A stretch of 64,000 nt of DNA from Tiliqua scincoides (GCF_035046505.1 NC_089829.1:4634001-4698000), one strand, 5' to 3'. Shown: positions 42,523 through 54,275, counted from the first letter of the stretch. Numbers and translations: made by a program. Notes: generated from the sequence alone by a model not told the origin.

Positions 42523-45500
42523 CTGTGGTTGGGGTAAAAAAAAAAGCAAGACACATGCTAAATCAGGTGGGAGCCTGCCCAAGACAGCTTTCTATCTTTC
42601 CCACCCTTCCCCCATACAGCCATTGGATGAGCTTCTCTGATGTCACCCATCAGCACACATCCATGTGGTGCCTCTACAAGGCTCATACTGAGTGAAATCG
42701 CATCTCACGCGACTTCCAGCTTCCTCTAAGAAACTAGAAGTCACAAGAGAGGCACGAATTCCCTCAATCTGAGCCTTGCAGAGGCAGCGTGTGGAAGTAC
42801 GCTGACCTCTGGGAGACTCAGACAACCCTCTGGAGGGGAGGAGAGCTGAGCACCCCCTTCCCTGCAGAGGGTTCAGACTGTGTCAAGTGCTGCTTGACTA
42901 CGGGGATCGCGGTCCCAATCCCTGTCATTAAGTGGCGCATGACTGTACTTGCAATTATTTGACAAATTATTAAAATAAGAACATAAGAAGAGTCCAGCTG
43001 GATCAGGCCAAAGGCCCATCTGGTCCAGCTTCCTGGATCTCACAGTGGCCCACCAAATGCTTTGGGGAGCACACAAGACAACAGACACAACCTGTGTCCT
43101 GGTGCCCTCCTCTGCTTCTGGTAATCAGAGGCAGCCTACCTCTACCTTGCACCTACCTACCATGACTTGTAACCCATAATGAACCTTTCCTCCAGAAATT
43201 TGTCCAATTCCCTCTTAAAGGCATCCAGGCCAGATGCCATCACTATTTCCTGTGGCAAAGAGTTCCACAAACTAATTACATGCTGGGTAAAGAAATATTT
43301 TCTTTTGTCTGTCCTAACTCTCTCAACACTCAACTTTAGTGGATGTCCCCTGCTTCTAGTGTTATGCGAGAGGAAAAAGAGAACAGTATTTGGAAGCAGC
43401 TCTCAAGCATGCTGGGAAAACATGCAGAATGTCCTGGGTTCAGCCTGAAAATTCTCTATATTAAGAAAAGCTGTATTGGCACATGTGCTCTGTGGCAACT
43501 ATGCAAATGAACCATATTTCCATGCTATTCCACATAATTTATGTTGGTTTTGCTAGTTATAGAAGGAGCAAGAACCCAGAAAACCTTGCCCTCCCCCCAT
43601 ATTTACTGGAAACCCTTATTTATGCTTGCCTCTGACTTCTGACATTTACAGCCATAAGGACTGGTATCTATTTTTTTTTTTAAATCAACATGATTCTCAA
43701 GAAGCTGAATTCTGCACTCAAACCCAAACCCATTTTCAGCAAATTTTTCAGCTTCGGTACAAGCTCTAAAGCAGGGGTGTCAAACTCGTTTCATACAGAG
43801 GGCCAGAGTTAGCATTCAGGGCTCCAGCTGAGGGCCAGAAGTGATGTCATTAAGCAGAAAGTGACATCATTAAGCAGGTAATGGCCAGAAATCAGACCCT
43901 GTTCTCATATAGAAACTCATTAACTGCAAATGACAGAAGAGAAAGTACGCAAATCTTGATCATATTTCAAGATTTGGGAAAGCCCAATTTTTATGTGTGC
44001 TACCATTTCAGCTGTAACACCTCAACAGCTGAGAGCCTGAGGGCCAGATAAAAAGCTTCTGGGGGCCGCATCCGGCCCCCGGGCCATATGTTCGACACCC
44101 CTGCTCTAAAGGGAAGCAGGCAAGAGCTTGGACACTGGAATGGAAAGGGGCTCACGCACCATGTGGGTAAGCGATACAGGACGCGCAGCCCTTGGCAACA
44201 GCAGCAGCCACCATCAGTCCCAGGAAGTTGGTGGAACTCCTCTCTGACCCGCCAGCGGGAGAAGGAGCCAGTTGGATATCGTTGACATGCTTCTTGAGGC
44301 TCTCGTAAATTGCAAAGCAGATGATGGTCTCAGAGATTCCAGCATAGGAGGCAGTGAGGCCTCGGTAGAAGCCGCGGATTCCTTCTGTCCTGTAGACGTA
44401 CCTGGTGCACTGCAATGCATTCATTTGTTTGGAGCCTCTGACTCTTAAAAAAGGGCCAAGACAAAAGGGGGGGTGGAGTCAAAACTGATTAGAAGCCATG
44501 TATATAATTTTGGAAGGCCAGTATCCTGCCCTCTCACTTTTTTTTTTAAAGCCAAGAACATATTAAGTCTCAACCAAGATTTGTGGCAGTAAACTCAGGA
44601 AATCTGAAATTCTACTCACTAATTAACACAGAATAGTGTGCACAAATGTCTAGAAAAATTCCGTGCAAATCAAAAGTTTAACCTAACCTTCTCCCTGACT
44701 TGCTAGGTTTCTGTGTGCAAGTTCTCCACTGAGGTGGGGCAGCAGTGTTTAAACAGGCTATTCCTCCTGTATCACAGCAGACCAAACCATTTTGGGTTGA
44801 AGGTGGCAATGCAGTCTTTGAACACATTAAAAAAATAAAAATGAACTCCCTGTAAGGAAAAAGCGAGCAGGTCAAAAAGTGCATTAGCCTAGCTTACTCC
44901 TTGCTGTACTCATTTGTTCCTTGCAGGAAATCATTTTATGCCAGCAATTATTCAAAAGTGGCATCTTCCACTGTCCATTCTATCATCCCAGAACCTGACC
45001 ATTTTACTGTGTTGGCGCAAAATGATGACTGGTTGTGCAAGACCTTGAGAAAATTCAAGGTAAGCGTAGTGTTTAGACTGGGTCTAATTCAGGAGTAAAA
45101 GCAGACTGAAGAGAAGCAGAATTGCTGCCAGGGCTGAAATTCCATCCACGTAGCTACTCCCCCAAATTGGAACTGTACGTGCCAAGTGGCTCCATAGTTC
45201 ACAATCAGTAGCCATTTTGCCAAATGGCTGCTTACCTTCTTTCTAGCTGCATTCTGGTCTTTACCATCCAGATGGGGTTCATCAGTGAATTTGTGATAAA
45301 GGCTGAAAAACAGAATGGGGGGAGGAAATTACTGACCCTGGCCAAGAACCCTAAAGCATGAAGCCATCTAAGCTTCCACAAAAACAATAAAATAGGAATT
45401 TCACCCAGCTTAAAACCCAATAGCCCAATTCAGTTTTGAAGCTGGCTGCATGTCAGAGCTGCCTGGTTCCAAATAAGCTCATGAGGTGGTGCTCAAAACT

Positions 45501-48500
45501 GCAGAAAGACAGAAGCACCGTCTACTGGAGAACTCTAGATGGTAGCCCTGAGTCACCTGTTTGCTGCGGAACAAGGGAGAAGCAAGGTTAAGCAAGAAGC
45601 TATACAAGGCATCATGGGAACATGTGAAGCTGCCTTGTCCATCTGACTCAGCAGTGTTGCTCATTCACATGTGTACACACAGAAATTGGGGAAATTAGCA
45701 AGCGAAGAGGTCAAATTCAGCAGTGTGACAGTTTTGGGGACTGTTGGCTTGGATGAGCGAACAATTTCTAAAGGGCCTTAGGCTAACAGTAGCCACAAGA
45801 TTGAGTTTTTTCAAAGAAAGTAGGGATTAAGGATATATAGATAACAAATAAAAGGCACATTTAATTTCAGGTACTTTGCTTAAGAAATCAGTTTCAGAGC
45901 TTTACAATGGTAAGAGTTGGACATTAGGAGTTATCTGGAGAGGGTAAGCTTTTAGGGGTGGGGTGGGAGAGAGAACTGCTATGAAGATCAAAGGGGGAGG
46001 GGGTTGCCTATCCTTGTCTGCTGGTTAGGGTTTAGGTTGCAAAGGCCCTCTGAACAGCAAGGAAGGGCTGCAAGATTCCAGGGGAGAAAAATAGAGCAAC
46101 AAGGTGTTCCTTGGCAGAATGGCAAGCATGGACACTTGTCCATGGACACATGGACAAGATATACAGATTTGCATAAAGGGAACAAAGCATTCCTGGGCTT
46201 GATTGAGTTTTTCCAGGAGGACACAGAAAAGGCTTATTGGCCCATCCAAGGAAGTTCCTGCTGGACAATAAGCTGGCAGGGTGTGTTCGGCCCCAGGTTT
46301 CAGGTTGGGAGACTTCTTGGTCAGGGACTGAAAAGAACTGCCCAGTTGGGCAATCAGAGTTTAATACTCAGGTTATCCTTTTGTCAGAAAAAGCATCCAA
46401 ATCTGAATGACCTTCTTAGATGGGCCAACAAAGGCCCCAGCATTACAGCCTTCCTTCCAGGAGAATCAGCACAGCCTCTCCCCTTTAGCAGAGCAAGGGG
46501 CTTGCTTGGCTCTGAAACCAAGATAGAGCTAGTTTGAACTGCAAATGTTTGGGAAAAAGAGGATGTTCATAACAAAAACCAGCTGGCAGCAGCTCTCCGG
46601 GGGTTCCAGCAGAGGTCTTTCCCAGCTCTACTGGAGACACGGCCAGGGACTGAACCTGGGATCTTCTGCATGCAAAGCAGGGGCTCCAACTACTGGACTA
46701 CAGCCCCAAACCGCTCCAAGTTCCCTTGATCCAAGTGTTGCATCCTGTCTAGCCTCCCCACTTTACAGCAGCACACAGAAGATCTGTTTAACCCTCACAA
46801 GCACCCTGCTAAGTGAGCTAGGTGAATGGAGAAGGAATTGCCACTTCCCCGCTAGCTGGGGGCAAACCTGCAGTTCTGCAGTGTACATGTGTACCCCTCT
46901 AACTGCTACGCCATCCTGCCTCTCCTTAGGGAAACCAGGAGATATACAGCCATATGCAGAGTTGAAGCGCTGTCTACCCACTTCTGGATCACCTACCCTG
47001 GCTGGTAGAAGCTCAACAAGAGGGAAGACACCCTTCCCAAGCCTTGTGCTGAGAGTATTTTTTGCTGAAAAACACCAGGACTAAACCAAAGACCTTCCAT
47101 ATGCAGATGAGATGCTAAAGGCAGTTCTGCCTTTTAAAATCATTTTAAAATGTATTTTAAAATCATGCCTGCAGCAAAAGCTTCAATCCATTTATGTGTC
47201 ACCACCTTTCCTCCTATAGAGAAACCCTGACAGTTCTGTGAAGGGCCTTGGGATTCTAAGCTATTCTCCAAAGAACTATAGTTCCCAGGTTTCCTTGGTG
47301 AGGAGCCATGCGATAGACTGGTTAGCAGCATATTGCCTTGCGGCAGCTTCTAGAGTTCTCCTTTCCAGTTTTGCCACCTGCAATCAGGGAGGGGGGCTTT
47401 AGCTCAGGAAGGACACATGCCCTGCATGCTGAAGGTCCCGGCTTCAATCCCTGGCAGTCTCTCTGCAGGGAGGACTGGGAATGACCCCTGAAGAGCTGCT
47501 GCCACTCAGTGCTGAGAATTCTGAGCTAAACCGGCAACAGTCCTGAGTCAGTAGCCTGCAGGGCCAGAGGTTCTTCATGAAATGTCCGTGCACTTCGAAA
47601 GCGACAAACACCCTGCAGCCTTTGCATGCTTCTCCCCCTCCAACCCAGATGCTACTTGTAAGGTCCAATTCTCCCCGTGCCTCTGAACATCCTGGTCCCA
47701 TGCCAGCTACAACTAATGGATTTTAACACAGGGCAAAACCCCCAGGCAGCCCTTCCCCCCCCAATCTCTGCCACCTCCCTACTGGCTTTTTAAGCCATCA
47801 CCCACAGCTGAGGTTATATAATCAGTCCATGTAGCTACTTGTTTATTCCAAGCTGAAGCCAGATACCAGGTTGTGTAACGGGAGAGTGGCTGAGAGGCAG
47901 CTGCTCTGAGCCTGGTGCAGCCTGACACAGAAAGAGCAACAGGTGAGCCAGAATCAGAGGCTGCTGCTGGTCCTGCAGCTTTTATTAACAGAGGCCCTTT
48001 GAACACCTTCAGCTTCCCCGAACTGGCAGCAATGAACCCTTGCAAAGAGCAATTATGAGGAAGCTGCTTGTTCTCCCCAGGCTGAGGTTTCTAGGAAAAC
48101 AAGTCCTCGAGTTTTGCAACATCCAGTTACGAGTCCTGCCACACGACACCAGGAAAGGACACGTGACATCCTAAATAGGCTCCCTTCCCCGGGGCGATGG
48201 GCACGTGCATGCGCAGGCAGGCAATAAAGGAACTGGCAGAGTGGAGTGCACCACTTTGGACCGTTGGTGGGGAATGTACTGCCGCTGAATTCTCCACATA
48301 CAGGACAAGACCACAAAAATCCACGCAAGTGAAAGTCTGGATTTCCAGGAGAGACGTTCTGAACGTGCCTTGGCTCTGCCGTGTGGTTGTCGGGTCAGTC
48401 CTTTCCAATGTTGCACCCACTGCTGCCACCCCCCTCATTTTGCTGCACTTGCAGGCCAGGCCTCAATCACCACCCTGTGCCCTGAGTCCAGCAACCTACC

Positions 48501-49981
48501 AACCCCATCCACCCAGGTGGCCTACCCACCCAGGTGGCCAGGTAAAGCACCTGGCCTTGGTAGGCAGCCTGAGGAAGTGTCCGGAGTGACTCAAAGGCTC
48601 ACACCCTACTTCACTAGGATGGTAAAGCAACCAATTATTTACAGGGCTGGCATTTTAAACTGAATAATGCCTGAAGGAACCAGCAGTGCTGGCTTCCATG
48701 CTGGCTTCCATGCTCAGCACGGCAGGCAGATAAAGGGCTCTTTAACCCTATCCTCTCTGGCCTGGATACAAAGCTCAGGCAGGTTTTTCCTCTTACGGCT
48801 CAGATGCTCACACATGTGGGAGGCAAGATGTGAAAAAAAACAGCAGAGCGCCAATGCTTCGAAACGGAACAAAAAAGAAGCTTTAAGAGACTATTATGTA
48901 CCTGCGGAGCCTGCGGAGCAGATGTGGACAAGGTTGCTGTTGGGGACGAAAAGGTGATTGAACTGCTCCTTGGCCTTGGAGTAACATCCAAAATAGACCG
49001 CCCTGCATGAGACAGGAGAAAAATGCCTTTGAGTGCTACAGGCAAACAGAGGAATCGGTCCAGGCGCATCGAACAGAGTCTTTACAAAGCAAGGAGGCCT
49101 TTAAAACCACCTGAGTATCTAAAGAGATGCCTTCATTTTTTTAAAAAAATGCACAACGTGCCACAAGAGAGAACTGGGAATTGTTTTTCCTGCTGTTTGT
49201 CACGTCCTCCAGCCCAAGAGAACGCAACAAAGGCTGGATTCTTAGTTGATTTAGCAATTCCCAGATTAGCTTTCCAGTTTATTTCTGAAGACCATCACTC
49301 TGAGGTAATATAGCAAGGCTTGTCCCTGTTTGTCAGGAGAGGCCAGGTGAGACACAGAGGTGTGCCAAAAACCCATCTCCTGCTACACAATCCTACACAC
49401 GCCAACTCGGAAGCGGGCATCACCGACTGCAGCTGTAACCGAAGCTGTAACAAACTCGGGCTGCAACTTTTAAAAACAAGCAAAACATAATTATAGATAC
49501 ACACACTATTTATTATTTACATAAATGTATAAAAACAATTATTTTAATTTAAAACACGTTTTCCAGAATTGTACCTTGACGGTGCAACTCCAACCAAGTT
49601 TGGCCCCAGCCCCCGGAAAAGTGATCTTGGTCCCTCTTTTTCCAAAATAGATCTGTGAAGAAAAGGGGAAAGGTAAGCAGTGGATCACGGCAGGCCAATT
49701 GAAGAGCATCTTCAAAAGGCAGACTGAAGATCCGACGAACCAGTAACCAAGCCCAGCTTTGTGCTTCCCCTGAGTCCTGTATGTGTCCCCATCCTACTCA
49801 CTTAAGAACCCGGATAAGCCCAGGCGACACTGCTGTCTGTCGGACCATTCCTTCAGCGCTGATGGTCCCCAGCTGAACCTGAGGGTAGTAGACGGCCCGG
49901 AAGGCCAACTTGGAAGACTGAAGCCTCGTCTTGATGACTTCTAAAGGGCATGTGAAAATGGCGCCAACAGTCCCACCACAC
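42320..49981 (-). CDS. SLC25A33: SLC25A33 (PNC1), mitochondrial pyrimidine nucleotide carrier, coding exons 2-7
   Basis: Minus-strand exons are 49802-49981, 49575-49652, 48902-49002, 45236-45302, 44160-44443 and 42320-42522. All have AG/GT junctions and matching phases, giving 913 nt. Adding the family's 56-nt first exon would make 322 residues (human about 321). The three signature motifs of the SLC25 family are present: [16 protein letters not shown] and PHEVIRTR, the last split over the exon 6/7 junction. Three-fold carrier repeats with six membrane helices are expected in the inner mitochondrial membrane. Known role: exchange of pyrimidine (deoxy)nucleotides such as UTP across that membrane, linked to mtDNA and RNA maintenance and to insulin/mTOR signalling in mammals. 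The closest paralogue is SLC25A36; length and residues favour SLC25A33. The first coding exon is not in the window. No disabling change was seen. Confidence 0.95.
42975..43385 (-). mobile_element. CR1-type LINE 3' end
   Basis: Reverse of the family: TAAGAACATAAGAAGAGTCC is the 3' tip, then CAAATGCTTTGGGGAGCAC. The coding tail follows on the minus strand ([12 protein letters not shown]-like, [10 protein letters not shown]-like and KYFFTQ-like blocks at 43180-43310). Confidence 0.7.
43772..44103. mobile_element. hAT-type MITE (GGGGTGTC family), relative of family D
   Basis: Perfect CTCTAAAG duplications flank it (43764-43771 and 44104-44111). Ends are CAGGGGTGTCAAACTCG and TTCGACACCCCTG. The sub-terminal GGCCAGA...GGGGGCCGCATCCGGCCCC resembles family D. 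It ends 56 bp from SLC25A33 exon 6. Confidence 0.8.
44160..44443 (-). CDS. SLC25A33: SLC25A33 coding exon 6
   Basis: Encodes about residues 161-255. It begins [11 protein letters not shown], has [20 protein letters not shown], and ends CIAYPH(E), where the third carrier motif is split. The stretch around 210-225 ([12 protein letters not shown]) differs most from human. The acceptor is TTAAG|A and the donor ATG|GTGCGT. Confidence 0.95.
45236..45302 (-). CDS. SLC25A33: SLC25A33 coding exon 5 (67 bp)
   Basis: Encodes about residues 139-160, with the second carrier motif in [14 protein letters not shown]. The acceptor is TTCAG|CC and the donor AAG|GTAAGC. Confidence 0.94.
45618..45668 (-). mobile_element. 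tRNA-derived SINE (type 2), 3' scrap
   Basis: GAACATGTGAAGCTGCCTTG and TCTGACTCAGCAGTGTTG match the reverse of the SINE 3' end. Confidence 0.4.
46004..46537 (+). other. Unexplained 177-codon open stretch
   Basis: An ATG-started frame stays open for 177 codons in SLC25A33 intron 4. The predicted protein is not recognised and has no clear domain, signal or membrane segment. It begins [15 protein letters not shown] and contains [13 protein letters not shown]. Overlapping open frames on the other strand suggest low stop density rather than a gene. It could be part of an unrecognised repeat. Confidence 0.15.
46565..46715 (-). mobile_element. tRNA-derived SINE (type 2)
   Basis: Reverse orientation: CAGCTGGCAGCAGCTCTCC, GCCAGGGACTGAACCTGGG (B-box), CTTCTGCATGCAAAGCAGGG and CTGGACTACAGCCCC (A-box region). 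Confidence 0.7.
47391..47560 (+). mobile_element. tRNA-derived SINE (type 2)
   Basis: GGGGGCTTTAGCTCAGGAAG (A-box), CTGCATGCTGAAGGTCCCGG and CTTCAATCCCTGGCAGTCTC (B-box), then GAGCTGCTGCCACTCAGTGC. The 3' tip is missing. Confidence 0.7.
48902..49002 (-). CDS. SLC25A33: SLC25A33 coding exon 4
   Basis: Encodes about residues 105-138: [20 protein letters not shown] then [13 protein letters not shown]. The acceptor is TGCAG|GG and the donor GCAG|GTACAT. Confidence 0.94.
49575..49652 (-). CDS. SLC25A33: SLC25A33 coding exon 3 (78 bp)
   Basis: Encodes about residues 79-104: [19 protein letters not shown] then VGVAPS, matching the family. The acceptor is TCACAG|A and the donor AAG|GTACAA. Only a 149-bp intron separates it from exon 2. 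Confidence 0.95.
49802..49981 (-). CDS. SLC25A33: SLC25A33 coding exon 2
   Basis: Encodes about residues 19-78 and part of 79. It begins (G)CGGTVGAIF, contains the first carrier motif PLEVIKTR, and ends GLIRVL(K). The acceptor is GACAG|G and the donor AA|GTGAGT. Confidence 0.95.
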
Positions 49982-50057
49982 CTGTCAAGACATCAAGGTC
50001 AGAAAAATAAAGGGAACCAAGTTACAGGTTAACCTGCTCTGTATGAGCCTCTAGATC

Positions 50058-50520
50058 AGGGGGTCTCCAAACCCCGGCCTAGGGGCCAGATGCGGCCCGC
50101 AGCGAGCCTCTATCCGGCCCGCGGCTAGCCTCTGATCCCCTGAGAGCCTCTGGCCCTGTTGACCAAACAGAACCAGAGCTGTGCTTGTGGGTTGGGGAAA
50201 TGGGGGTCCATTTAAGTGTGTGCTTTATTTCTTGGGTTGTGTTCTTGCTTGGAGAAGTTCTGGACATTTGAACCCATTCATTTATTCATAAGAACATAAG
50301 AACAGCCCCACTGGATCAGGCCATAGGCCCATCTAGTCCAGCTTCCTGTATCTCACAGCGGCCCACCAAATGCCCCAGGGAGCACACCAGATAACAAGAG
50401 ATCTCATCCTGGTGCCCTCCCTTGCATCTGACATAGCCCATTTCTAAAACTAAGCCCATTCATTCAACTAAGTTCCATCTCGAATGTATTTATTTAAATT
50501 TTATATTTAATTTTTTTACA
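50058..50520 (+). mobile_element. hAT-type element (family D relative), interrupted by a LINE tail
   Basis: Starts CAGGGGGTCTCCAAACCCCG with GGCCAGATGCGGCCCGCAGC. The element is resumed after 50449 by ATTCATTCAACTAAGTTCC and TTTATTTAAATTTTATATTT, as in family D. The LINE fragment at 50289-50448 lies inside. The right terminus was not found. Confidence 0.55.
50289..50448 (-). mobile_element. CR1-type LINE 3' tail, nested
   Basis: TAAGAACATAAGAACAGCCC, CACTGGATCAGGCCATAGGC and CAAATGCCCCAGGGAGCACA are the reverse of 1440-1605. CCCATTCATT occurs just before it and just after it, consistent with a target duplication in the hAT element it entered. Confidence 0.7.
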
Positions 50521-51439
50521 GTCAATGAAAAAATAGTTTTCTGCACCAAGTGGTTTACAGACACTGATGCAAGAGAGGGAGGGAATGGGGGTGGAGATAG
50601 TGGCCAACAGGTGAAACATACACAATAGTTTCAGTCATATATACTGCCTCTGCTCACTGAGCTAAGAGACATCTTTCAAGTGCTGGGTCTCTTACATTTA
50701 GCTGGGTGGGGAACAGCATCCTATTCACCCCCCACAAAGCTTCCTGGGATACAACCAAAACCAGGCGCACATTCACAGAAGCAGATGAAACACACCTGCA
50801 GCTTCAACAACACTCTATGAAGCCTGGTGCCAGGAGGGTTTCCCTGGGAGGGGAAGTTCTGTTGACAGGGTGCCACAACAGGAAAGTCTCTGCTGGTGGT
50901 CCCCACCCACTTCCCTTCAAGAAAGGAGGAAGGAACTCTATGCAAGTCCTCTTAATAATAATCATCTTAAGGGGGGGAACTGGTGGTTTGCCACTGATTT
51001 AGCAGAGAACCATCTCTAGAAGGAGCCTTAAATGCTAGGGCTTTCATGGAGATAATCAGGAATGCCTCTGACCATGTAAGAAGAGCTCTGCTGCAAAGGT
51101 CCATCTTAGTCAAGCATCCCATGCTACCAGCACAATAGCTCCCTTCTGCTGTGACCTTCCCCGGCCCCTCATAATCAGAGATATATGCTTTTGGACATGG
51201 AGGCTCTGCTCTTAACTGTCACGGCCAACAAGAGCACAAGACTGCCTTTATGGATCAGGACAAGATCTATTTAGACTAGCATCCTGCTTCTAACAGGGGA
51301 CAGCCAGAACACGAGTGTTCCCTCTCTGCAGGGAGGCAAGCAGGTTCTGCGTTCCTCACCCATATATGTCCCCAGCATTGTAAAATCAGGTTGCTCATGC
51401 CTCTCCTCTTAGACCACAGTTGCAATGTTTAAATGCACA

Positions 51440-51650
51440 TAGGCCACCACAGTTGGGAGAGCTGAGGATCTGGGTTCAAAGCCCCATGGAGCCATGTAAC
51501 TCACTGGGTAGTGTGTGTGTGTGTCTCTCTCTCTCTCTCTAACCTACTTCACAAGGTTGTGAGAAAAAGGAAGGGAGCAGATGTCCCATAAATGTTGCCC
51601 CGAGCTTCTTGGAGAAAGGTCAGGATGTAAATACATGTGAAACTACCCAA
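51440..51650 (+). mobile_element. tRNA-derived SINE (type 1) with microsatellite
   Basis: GATCTGGGTTCAAAGCCCC is the B-box region. A (GT)n(CT)n tract (51511-51540) has replaced the usual CTCTCTCAG segment. CCTACTTCACAAGGTTGTGA and GGAGAAAGGTCAGGATGTAA follow. Confidence 0.6.
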
Positions 51651-52263
51651 AAATTGTACCCATTTTGCCCTCATTCACACACAGTGATAGCAAGGCCTTT
51701 CCGCAAACTGGACACATGTCTTGCAGAGCATCCCAGAACCCTCTGCAATGCATGGGGATCCACGTTTTTGATGTGGATAAAGTCTTTCTGGAAGGAGGAA
51801 AACATGTACACTCCAGTGGTTTTTGAATTAAGAGAAAATCAACAGCCTCCCTTCAAGACACAATGAGCCTTTTGTCTCCCAGGATTCTCACCAAGCATAG
51901 CCTAATCATGCCCTCCGCACAAAGAAGGAACTGCAGCATTTAAACAGGATGATTTTTTAAAAAGCTAACAGCAAACCCCCCCCCCCCAGCTCCACTAAAT
52001 TTTCAGTCCACTTCTCTGTGTGTGTGTGTGTTAGTTGGGAGGGAGAAACTTTGAACAATTTTGCAAACAAGTTACTGACCCACAAAAAGACACTACGTCT
52101 ACCAGTGTATTTGCTAATTCAATAACTAGACTGGTCCTGGTCCATTTGAGCCAAACATGCCCCCACCACTCAAAAACAGACCCCTTTAATTAAGCTGGCC
52201 TGCCTGGTAGTGATTTTTGCTCATGGGGGATGACCAAAGTCAGCCACTGCCTACAAGCCAGGT

Positions 52264-52489
52264 CAGTGATTTTCAACCTTTTTCGTCTCACTGTACACCA
52301 GCAAGATACTAAAATTGTCAAGGCACACCATTGGTTTTTTGTCAATCTACAAGGCACACTATGCTGTTGGGGGGGGGGGCTCATATCCTTCAATGACCCT
52401 ATTAATAAATGATCCTCCCCTGACCCCCACGGCACACCAACCATTTGCGGCACACCAGTGTGCCATGGCATAGTGGTTGAAAATGGCTG
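52264..52489. mobile_element. hAT-type MITE family C, copy 4
   Basis: Flanks AGCCAGGT (52256-52263) and AGCCAGGA (52490-52497). Ends are CAGTGATTTTCAACC and GGTTGAAAATGGCTG. Reverse orientation relative to 37323-37550. Confidence 0.8.
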
Positions 52490-54094
52490 AGCCAGGACTC
52501 CAAGCCCTCACTGGGAGCTCAGGGTAGGAAGAAGTTATTAAGAGCTCATTAGGAGCAAGTGGTCATTATTAAGAGAAGCAGCTTTGGCTTTCTAGGCCAT
52601 ATTAAGCCACTTGACTTTCACCTCTGCTGGAGGCTTAAAAACGCCAAGGGCTCAAAGGTTCAGCTGGTGGTCTCCAGAATCCGGCTGCAAAGACAGGGAA
52701 GCTGAGCCCTCTGTAGGAGGGCCAACCCAGAGTGGCTCTGAAGCCCAGCTGTTCTCTCCCTTTCATGCCTTGTTTACATTGGCTTTTGTGCTCTGCAAAC
52801 ACAGCCAGAGCAGACGGGGACACTGAAGTTGCACCCCCCCCAGTTGTGACACACAAATCCTGTGCTGTTCACGTGTTTGCACAGCAGCTAAAAGGGATCA
52901 GTGTGAAGAAGGCAGCCCTTGGGGCCAATTTGAACAGGTTCCCAGAACTCTCAGGTTTAAACAAGACTTATATACACACAAATCCTCTATATTTTATTAC
53001 ATCTGTAAATTCCTTTCTTCTGTAGTAGGCCTCAGTTGGGCATCCCTGGAGCTTCCCATACAGCCCCTCACCCAAACAAGGGGATCAGACCAAGACTGGT
53101 TTATCTTCAGCAAGGGTGCCACATCACATACCTTCAGATCATCAACCAATCACAACTACTTTGTGATTTTAAGTTCTAGCATCTGGACCAATGTTCTTTA
53201 ACCTTGGGGTCATGAAGTCTTACTTGTGGGGTCACAGCAACTTACAGGAACGAAAAAGGTTGAAGGCCACTGCAGCACTACCAGGTAAAGAGTGGGCATC
53301 TGGTATACCCCTTCAAGTATCAGGAGACGGCGTCCCAGTCCTGCTCAGGTTCTTAGCAACTGTTCTAAAATAGCTTTCACAAGTGCAAGGCTTCATGGTA
53401 ACTTTCTGCTCTCTCTAATAAGAATATTTGGTTACAGTGGGAGGTTTGCTGGGAGGATGCAACTGGGGTGGGGAGTGGGTGGCAATGGCAACAAGGGGTG
53501 GGCAAACAAGGTCCTGGGAGGGGGGTGGGATCGAGGCCGGGTTCTCAGTTTAATATTTTATTTATTTGGGATTGTGACAAGAAAGAGGTAGAAGACTACT
53601 AATCTAGACCTCACAAAAAAACCTATGCTATCAATAACTGGAGATCCAGGGAGCGGACAGATTCACTTGTTACAGAATCCCTACCTGCAAGTCATTTCAG
53701 TGTAGAGAAGGATGCAGTGTACCCTGGCTTCAAGGATAACGGCAACATGTGAACTGCTCACTCTCAAGTGCACCTGCACATCCATAAGATCTAGCACCTT
53801 GCTCAGAAAGGCAGAACTAAATTCAGATCAAACAGGAAGTCAGATTGAACCCTTGCACGGATGCACGAAAGAGGAAGCTTGGTTGGCCACCAGGGATGAG
53901 GAGAACAGCAACTTATAAGGATACTGGGAGAAGCTTGGGGGCTGTTGGAATCGCACCCCAAGTTATGGGCGAACCAGCAGAGAACAGAAAGGAACAGAAA
54001 GGTGTGAGAGAAGCATATTTGGAGTCTTTTGGGACTTAGGAAGAGATGACAACAGGGTGGAGAAGGGAGGGACATCAGTAGCTAGAACACAGGA

Positions 54095-54275
54095 ACCGAC
54101 AAAGCTGTTTCCAACTGAGTCAGTTCATTGACACATCTAGTTCAGCACTATCAACATGGAGTGGCAGCAGCTCTCCAGATATAAGGCAGAAGGTCTTTCC
54201 CACGCCTACCTGGAGAAGCTGCCAGGGATTGAACCTCGATCCTACTTTATGCAATAAAAGGTGTTCTGCCACCCA
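54095..54275 (-). mobile_element. tRNA-derived SINE (type 2)
   Basis: Reverse orientation: CAACTGAGTCAGTTCATTGA, CACATCTAGTTCAGCACTAT, GAGTGGCAGCAGCTCTCC and TGCCAGGGATTGAACCTCGA (B-box). Confidence 0.68.

Noticed and set aside
53191-53591. Small open frames near 53200-53590 considered as SLC25A33 exon 1
   Set aside because: No reading close to the conserved start peptide, no CpG island, and no donor in the needed phase.
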